Assembly (NCBI GenBank): GCA_910589415.1
Contig: OU342637.1
Location: 26,821,162 to 26,885,161 of the forward strand
Direction: 5' to 3'
DNA: 64,000 nt
Source of the DNA: Malachius bipustulatus
Taxonomy: Eukaryota; Arthropoda; Insecta; Coleoptera; Melyridae
Shown piece after piece: positions 57,092 through 64,000 of the stretch (positions are counted from its first letter, which is position 1; the number at the start of each line of letters is the position of its first letter). Made by a program: the position numbers and the translations under genes. The notes beneath the pieces are model-generated. The model saw only the letters and a list, made by a program, of their open reading frames with translations, was not told the DNA's origin and searched no databases.

Positions 57092-57543
57092 CAAGGTGAT
57101 CCATCACTTATACTATCCCGTAAATCGAGGTTAATTTTAAAGATAAAATTTTGAAACTTTGGGAATTTTTTTTCATTCCGCTACCAGCAGTAAAAAACTG
57201 TACTTTGGTGGTAAAGTGGTCAAAAAAAATTCGATGGTTCTTCAATACATCGGTAGAGTTCGATTAATAAAAGGAAAATCGCTCAAAAGAAATATCAAAA
57301 AACTGATTACGAGGCTTTAATTAAATAAAATAGAATTTATTTTGGTCACTTTATCAACAAATAACATTTTTTAACCGCTAGTGGTCGAACTAAAAAAAAA
57401 AATAATTAAACAGTTTATGCCAATCTATTCTTGTATGGTTCTACTTATATTAATTATAGGTATATACGAATCTTCAAGTTCAATTTTTTATCTTTAAAAT
57501 TGACCTCAATTTTGGGGATGCATATAAGTAATAGGCCACGCTG
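57092..57543. mobile_element. TA-flanked inverted-repeat element related to the 41 kb copy
   Basis: It starts TA-CAAGGTGATCCATC and ends ...GGCCACGCTG-TA, with decayed terminal inverted repeats. The subterminal AATTTTAAAGATAAAATTTT and its inverse, and the interior (GTGGTAAAGTGGTC, ATTAATAAAAGGAAAATCGC, AGGCTTTAATTAAATAAAAT), match 40998-41635 in the same order. It is a shorter, more diverged member of that family. Confidence 0.8.
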
Positions 57544-60500
57544 TATTATTTTAGATTCTATTAAAAAAATCTAAAAGGTGCAAAGTTATTCAAGAATAAT
57601 TGAAGACATATTATAAGTTGTGTTCTCTCGCCAGCTTTTAGCGGCATCTTCAACTTATTTGCTGTTCGCTTCCAGAAGATCTCATACTATGCTGACATTT
57701 CTAATTTTCTCGCTTTAAATTCCGCTTTTCTCATTCAATTTTCAATAAGCATCTCATCACCAGGCAGAAGTGGATGAGCAGCAAATTAAAGCTTCAGAAC
57801 AAAGCTCTTGAAAAAAATATAACATTATTTTAAAAGCTGATGGGCATAATAATTATTATGCTTTTATTTTTAGGAGATTAAGAAAATCTCGTAACGAAAT
57901 GTGCAGGAGGTAAATTTTCAAGAGGATATTCTGAAATAATATCGCAACATCCAGCTTGGTGAGGGAATTATTTTTCTGATGCAAGGAGACATTTCAAGGG
58001 TAAAAGGGTCAAAAAGCGGAGTGAAATATCAGGGTTAATATTATAAAGACGACCAAAACAAGATAACATCAGATACTTAATACAATTTTGAAGGAAAATA
58101 TTGACATTAACTTAGACTGCTAGGATCCTTAAACAAAGCTGCTGTCTTTCTCAAGGCAAGCAGATAATTCAAGTTATAATATTTCTTGACTAATCGGGCG
58201 GAGTAATCTTACAAGACAAGGATAAATCAAAGATTATGTTCATTGCCATCTCTCTAAAATATATGACCTTCCTGAAATTTTTCTTGTAATTTCAAATCAA
58301 TACGGATGTTTACGGAAACATACAAGAATTCTATTTGACATTGTGCTATCAAACAATAAGGTATCTTATTACTTAAAATTCTAGGTATCAAATAACGCAT
58401 TACTTAATAATAATTATACCCACGATATATTATAGTAGATTTTGGCTTTCTTATGCGAATTGGCAATAATTAACGAGCTCGCGTAGTTCCGCGAATTAAG
58501 TATTTTCACCACCTCTTCGGGGCATCTGCCATCTAGCACCTACAGATGAGGAAGAAGCACTACGTCAATTTTTCACGACTTATGAAAAAATCTGCGATTG
58601 TCATAAGCGAAAAAATCATTCCTTACAGCAAGAAGAAGATAAATAATGATTTAGTCAATACTCTGTCGTAGGTACCTACCACATTATTGTATACGGAAAA
58701 AGGATTTGTGTTTTGTTTTCGATTGTCAGGAGTTCCTTCACTTATTTTTCTGTTTTGTTGACACGCCACTGGATTGACCACTCTAAAAACGGTTCTAAAC
58801 TAAATTCTATCAAACTCTGTGTTGCGTTCCATTTTTCATTTTTACATTTTTCTTACATGTTTTCAATCCTGTCCTTTTTCCAAATACTTCCTTGTGGTGT
58901 GTACTTCGCAACACGAATCGGACGTTTTGTTTTAAAGTGCATATGCACTCTTGAAGTCCATAACTTTTGCTCTCCAAAAGATTTTGGAAATTTACCCTTG
59001 GATTGAAGCTAAAACTTCAGGCGAGAATATCCACATTGGTGGATATTTGTTTATGCAATCGTTAAACAATGCTTCTCCTGAGTCCTTCTTTTCGTCCTGG
59101 AATTTTCTTGTCTGATGATTTAGCTTCAATGCTAGGCCTTAATTTCCAAAATCGTTTGGCGAGGAAAAAAGTTATCCACTTCAAGAGCAAAGAGTTGATT
59201 TTTTAAGATCAATATAAGGTCTGTGAAAAAATATCGAAGTTGAGCCGAACATTTGGACACTTTTAAAAAAGCTTAGAAATTTGCTCATTAAAACTTACAA
59301 GAAAATTTTATGCGGAAAACGGGGGCACGAAAACCCTGTAGAGAATTTTTTGACAGGTTTTTTGAGTTTAGAAGCAGAAAAATAAAGGATAGGGTAGCGC
59401 TGACATGCGAAAGCAAATCGAGAACTACTCTTGTTGAATTTTGGAAGTTATACCTAATCAAAATCGGGCAAAATTTTGGGGCGCCACACTTTCATTTTTG
59501 CGTAGCGTATATTGAAAAAATCTAAAAATAAAAAAAATTCAAGCTATGATGAATTTAACACCAAAAAACGGGAAATATAGATATAGATAGAACTATCAGA
59601 CATTGTCACTGTAGTTAACTATTTGTCAAAATCTTAAGTCTCCAATCTGAAGTCCAGTTCACACGATGCGATTTTTGTCGACGCCTGCTGGATTGTCTGC
59701 ATGGACCTCTAGTGGCAACTGAGTTGCCTGCGTAGATTGAAAATGACGTCACCACGGGCCATCTTAATTGTTTCGTAGCTTTGAAGCGCGCTTCGTTTGT
59801 AGTCAAAAGTCAAGAAACCAATTCAGCAGGAAAAATAGCATCGTTTGAAGAGGGCTTTAACCCAACTATGGCCGCTATAAAAGAGATGCAATACCTATAC
59901 TTCGGAAAATCGTAAAAGAAAATTTTCTTTTTTAACAATCCTGAATTTTTAAAACAGAAATTGGCCTCTTAAAGTTGACTTTTCGATAGGCAACAGCCGG
60001 ACTAGTCAGCCAAACGACGTCTATTCAAGCCCTATGTACTATAGCAGCTCGCTTCAAAGTGTACAAATTTTTCTAGGACTAACAAATTTTCTGAGTTGTT
60101 GTTATCAGTGTAACGATAACGGCAGATGAGAGCTACACAGCTCGAAAGAAAGCACGCAGTTAAGAGCTCCCGAGATTGATACCACGATACAGGGATGTTT
60201 CAAATAAGTCGAAGCGCGCTAATAAAACAAATAAAAATAATAGATACCTACTTACCTAATTAACTATTGACGGTGGTTGATAGTTTTACATTAAAGTTTT
60301 CAGTATTTTAACGCGATCGCGCTAAAAATAGCGTGTTTATTTAGGCCGTATCGAGTATCGAAGCCCATATTATCAGCTTGTATGAACACATGCCTGGCTA
60401 CGCTCGGGCCGAACTTCATAGTACTTGCTGAAATGGGCTCCGTTCCGCCCTTGATATACAATGTACTATTATACAGTACTTTAGGTGTTATTTTATATGT

Positions 60501-62950
60501 TGTCAATAATTGAAAACTAAATATGCTGCCATAACTATAGAAATATCCATTAATATTAATTAATCACCTTCAGGATGAATACAACATTGTTATAATACCA
60601 CACATTGGTCCTATCTATTTTAATTTATTATGAGTTTCGTAAGTAATAATTGTCAGGTATTATTGATAATAAATTAATATAAAGGTATCAACCATAAACT
60701 GTATATGGAATAAATTAAATTAGTTACGTTTTCATTAATAATCTCAGCCAAAGTTTTCCTTGCTACGACTGCAATAATATGCCTGTTCAATACACGAAAA
60801 CCGTAACAAGCATAATGAATTTCAAATCAATAATAATAATTAAAACAATATTCTATTGTGACCCCTTAATTAATCCGGTCCGTCAATAACATTTTAATAT
60901 CATGCAAAGTTAATAATACATCAGCTTGAGTGCATGCTACAAACATACAAAAGCACAGCCGATAGCGCACTCTTGCCAAACCGAGCTTTAATTAAATAAT
61001 CCAGGTCGTGGACGGTGGGAAGTTAGCCCCGTTGAGGTTTCGTCCCGCTTTCTGAGGCTAATTAACATGTTTGTTCTGGACATTTTCACTTTAACTTCCG
61101 AGCTATTTATTCCCACATGCTGGAAATGAAGTATTCTGGTATTCAGGCCGCGTTGGCAGCCGTTCTGCTGACACATGTACCTAAGCGGAACTTTGTCAAC
61201 TTTAATTGCCATGTTGTGCCTGTCTAAACCGGAAGCATTCACTATCCTCTAGGAATCACTGTTTAGGAAATGATGCCGTGGATCTCGAACCTATTCATAT
61301 ACAAATTGGGGTAAATATTTTCCCGGCACCGCAGTTTCTGAAATAGTTGCTGCGGACGTACTTTTATTTATGGACTCTAAAAGCACGAACATCGTTATTG
61401 TTCTTCTTTTACCATGTTTTTTTTTCTTGTTACCATTTTTCTATGTCGTTATACTGTGATCAGCAGATTCCGGGCCATAGCTAAAATCTGTTATCTCTTT
61501 TTGTATTCTTTTTTTCTATATCGCTCCTGAAGGACCAGTATGGGAACTTCCGAGATCGCTCGTAAAAGTTAGTTTCGCATCGATACTCATAAGGCGTCCG
61601 AAATTTGACATGGCAGCGCAGTTTTTTTTCTTTGCATTTTGTTTTACCATCTATTTTTTTTTCGAAAAACGATCTCTACAAATTTTATACGTCTATCCTT
61701 TCCCTAGGTAACTGTGTCAACAGAATCTCTTCGCGATATACCGTTTCCGAGAAAAAAACCTATAGGAGGGACGTTGCAAAAAAGTACGGCCCTGAACAGG
61801 GGCCTTTGAATTTTCGGTAAATCAGGTCCATTTTCAATAGGTCGTATTCGGGAGTATACCTAGAGTGTTTCCTAGGTCGATCCCGAAAAAGCTCTAAAAT
61901 CCCGGAAGAAAAAAAGACACTTCCCGATAACGGATTCTGCTCCTTTTCAATAGGCATCGTGAACTTTGGTGCATTTTTATCTAAAATTTTGTTGCATTAT
62001 CTACGCACGACTCGATCTATAGAGGACTCTTAGAAAGCTCAAATTACTGGGAGGCTGATGCACTGGAATCTCCATATCACAATGGTGCGCTTTAGAGAGG
62101 AACCGATTCAATTTATGAAATGTTAACGATAAAAAAAATAATAAGAAAAAACTTTATGTTAACGGATTTTGATACCTAACTCAGAAACTCGGAAAATAAA
62201 TTACAAACTCCCACCACCTCATTCATCTCTCTGTTTACAGAGAAGAAACTTTACCGGGTTCTGAATTTTATTTTTCGTTACTGTTTTTTTTTTCTTATAC
62301 CTACTTATTTACTTGAAGTTTAATAATTCAGCTGCATGCAATAGCTCACTTAACAGTAATTAATAGCCTGTCTATTATACTTCCTCCAGAGATTTTCCTT
62401 CGTAGTTGGAGGGAACTGAAATGTATTGTGTACTGTTAAAGTTAACGTTAAAGTCGAATACTCCGATTAAATATTGAACGTTTTCGTGTTGTCCAGGAGG
62501 GCCAATGCGATACTGAATTGCGATAACACCTCCTGAAGCCAAGCGTTAGGACGAAATCTGGTTCTTCTGGGAGATAATCAGCTCGGATTACTTTTTCGAG
62601 AATGCTCTCGAATGTATCAGGTCCATATTTTACACACTTCATTGGCGTGAAAAGAAACACACGCTATACTAGAAAACTAAACACACACTAAGACCTGGCA
62701 GGGCCGAAAGTTGCAATTGAAGTCCAACTGAAGAACGATTTCCTGACAGTATACACTCCGGCGCTGTTGAAGCGACCGGAAAAGGCACAAAAATAAGTTC
62801 AAATCCTTCCCTTCCGGCAGATCTGACCAAGCCGCCGGAAATTTGAGGCAATATGAGTTTGATATGATTTTTTTTCTATTTTACACGATTTCATCCCACT
62901 TTGTGGAATAACTAGCAATAATAGATTTGAACTTAGTCCCTGCCCTCTAT
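57544..62950. other. Intronic stretch, nothing firmly recognised
   Basis: No exon, RNA gene or element was recognised in 5.4 kb. Open frames at 58713-59006 (+), 59310-59525 (+), 60300-60506 (-), 60988-61242 (-) and 62448-62660 (-) have no domain I can name. One more TGACGTCA lies at 59744. Confidence 0.4.
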
Positions 62951-63960
62951 CCCGTTTTCGAGGGTGCTGAAACCAAATCCGGGGTCAAATGAATTTTTTA
63001 CCTTGGTAACTTCATCATGGTAGAGGTTACCCCAAACGCCACAGTTCCTAGATTCCACCCCTGTATGGTTTAGAAAAAAAATTTTTAGGAGAAATTTTTT
63101 TTTTAATATCTAGAGAAGGCAATTTTTTCCAAAGAAGGATAATCGACAACAACCCGAATTGTGTACGTATCACTTTTTTTAGTTTTATAACTTTTATCAC
63201 TATCTTCTCCATAAATGATAAGATTTTTTTTCCAAAAAATCAATTTTGCTTCCCCTTTATGGGTTGTAACAACACCCTTCTGGAAAAACACCTTCTTCAG
63301 AGATGAAAAAAAATTCTCGCGAATAAAAATCTTACTATACCCTCTACAGAGGTGGAATCTACGGGTAGTGGCGTCTGCTATGAGTCGGAAAAAACTCGAA
63401 ATTTCCGAATTTTTTCAGACGCAACGAAACCACATTCCTCCCCCGTTTTCGAGGGTGCTGAACATGATAGCGTGGGGCAAATTCTTTTTCTGGTTGCGTT
63501 CATCTCCTATTGGCCAAAACCCACCCCCTTTTTTAAAATATCCGTTCTAATGCCCCCGGGTCGGAAAAAAACGCGTGCAACTCGCTTATGGGGATGCCTT
63601 GTATCTAATGATAACTGCCTGTCACCCTATGCCCACCCCCTTGGCCAAGAACCACCCTACAAGGGGATTGAAAATGTTTCCAGGGGATCCTGAATATTTC
63701 TGCATTCCCCCGTTTTCGAGGATGCTAAACACGATGGTAACCACCTTACACCTCTACCGCCTGTTTTCATCCCCCCAAATCGAGGAAAACACCCTCCAAG
63801 GGGGTTGAAAAATGTGTTTTTTATTTAACTGGACAACCTGCCTCATACCCCCGTTTTCAAGGGTGCTGAACACGATGGTTACTACCTTAGACCTCTACCA
63901 CTCCCCTAAATTGACAAAATCACCCTCCAAGTAGGTTGAAATTTTTTTTATCGAGAATGT
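62951..63960 (+). repeat. Satellite-like repeat with CCCCGTTTTCGAGGGTGCTG units
   Basis: The core CCCCGTTTTCGAGGGTGCTG recurs at 62951, 63441, 63707 and 63849, the last three often followed by AACACGATGG-like sequence and ACCACCTTACACCTCTACC-like sequence. A second recurring word, CCCTCCAAGGGGGTTGAAAA, is at about 63654, 63792 and 63931. The last two complete units are spaced about 142 bp; earlier ones are spaced wider and more diverged. The array continues to the window edge and may extend beyond it. Short open frames here (63215-63550, 63352-63693, 63575-63808) are not genes. Confidence 0.75.
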
Positions 63961-64000
63961 TGGAAATGTTATTTTGTATTACAATTTACCGTGCTTTCTA

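Larger units (their letters stand above)
55395..64000 (+). other. Start of the following alkaline phosphatase intron
   Basis: It opens with GTAAGT and shows no further recognisable exon of the gene to the end of the window, so it is at least 8.6 kb long. It contains the UQCRB gene and several repeats on its way. Confidence 0.7.

Noticed and set aside
58713..59006. 97-codon open frame rich in Phe and Ser
   Set aside because: It has T-rich composition and no domain, signal or context that supports coding.
1..64000. CRISPR arrays, operons and bacterial-type genes
   Set aside because: Gene structure, introns and element types are those of an animal nucleus. The tandem repeats found have no regular spacer pattern.
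1..64000. tRNA and rRNA genes
   Set aside because: I looked for the conserved T-loop and clover-leaf pairings by eye and found none. A covariance-model search would be decisive.

Overview
The window is AT-rich nuclear DNA of an animal, almost certainly an insect. It has GT-AG introns, insect-type retrotransposons (R1-like, Jockey/I-like and RTE-like LINEs, a Penelope-like element), mariner relics and many small elements with CAGGGTGT-like ends. A beetle or another repeat-rich insect would fit, but the order cannot be fixed from this sequence alone. Nothing here looks bacterial, viral or organellar.

The host backbone is one large gene on the + strand: an alkaline phosphatase, of which two consecutive internal exons are visible (10949-11127 and 55187-55394). 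Translated and joined in phase 0 they run without a gap through the conserved metal-site segment into the LLGGGRR segment, so the 44 kb between them is a single giant intron. The exons 5' and 3' of these lie outside the window or were not recognised. In the next intron, 60 bp past the second exon and on the opposite strand, sits an intact intronless gene for the cytochrome bc1 subunit UQCRB/QCR7 (55455-55799). It is probably a retrogene. These are the only host genes I can support.

Everything else recognisable is mobile or repetitive. Region by region: 2.2-3.2 kb, LINE tail with RT thumb, RNase H and a CCHC-like knuckle (minus); 7.0-7.7 kb, internally deleted mariner transposase (minus); 8.4-9.3 kb, nested fold-back element; 14.2-16.0 kb, 1.84 kb fold-back with about 0.8 kb arms; 20.1-20.8 kb, degenerate tandem repeat; 24.3 and 37.8 kb, two copies of one TA-flanked repeat, the second split by a 5'-truncated LINE; 26.0-27.4 and 36.1-36.7 kb, R1-like LINE relics (minus); 30.0-30.7 kb, Penelope-like GIY-YIG endonuclease tail; 33.3-34.1 kb, complete solo LTR with 4-bp target duplication; 40.9-41.9 kb, RTE-like endonuclease relic split by a TA-flanked terminal-inverted-repeat element; 43.1-43.7 kb, another such element; 47.0-49.6 kb, a LINE with a long open reverse transcriptase frame; 50.3-50.9 kb, direct duplication; 53.0-54.0 kb, fold-back built of repeated modules; 57.1-57.5 kb, relative of the 41 kb element; 63.0-64.0 kb, recurring satellite-like units.

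I found no credible new multi-gene system. The most informative structures are the nested insertions, which allow target sites and relative ages to be read directly, the large fold-back elements, and the antisense UQCRB copy next to an alkaline phosphatase exon. Long stretches of the introns show nothing I can name, and they are listed as such.
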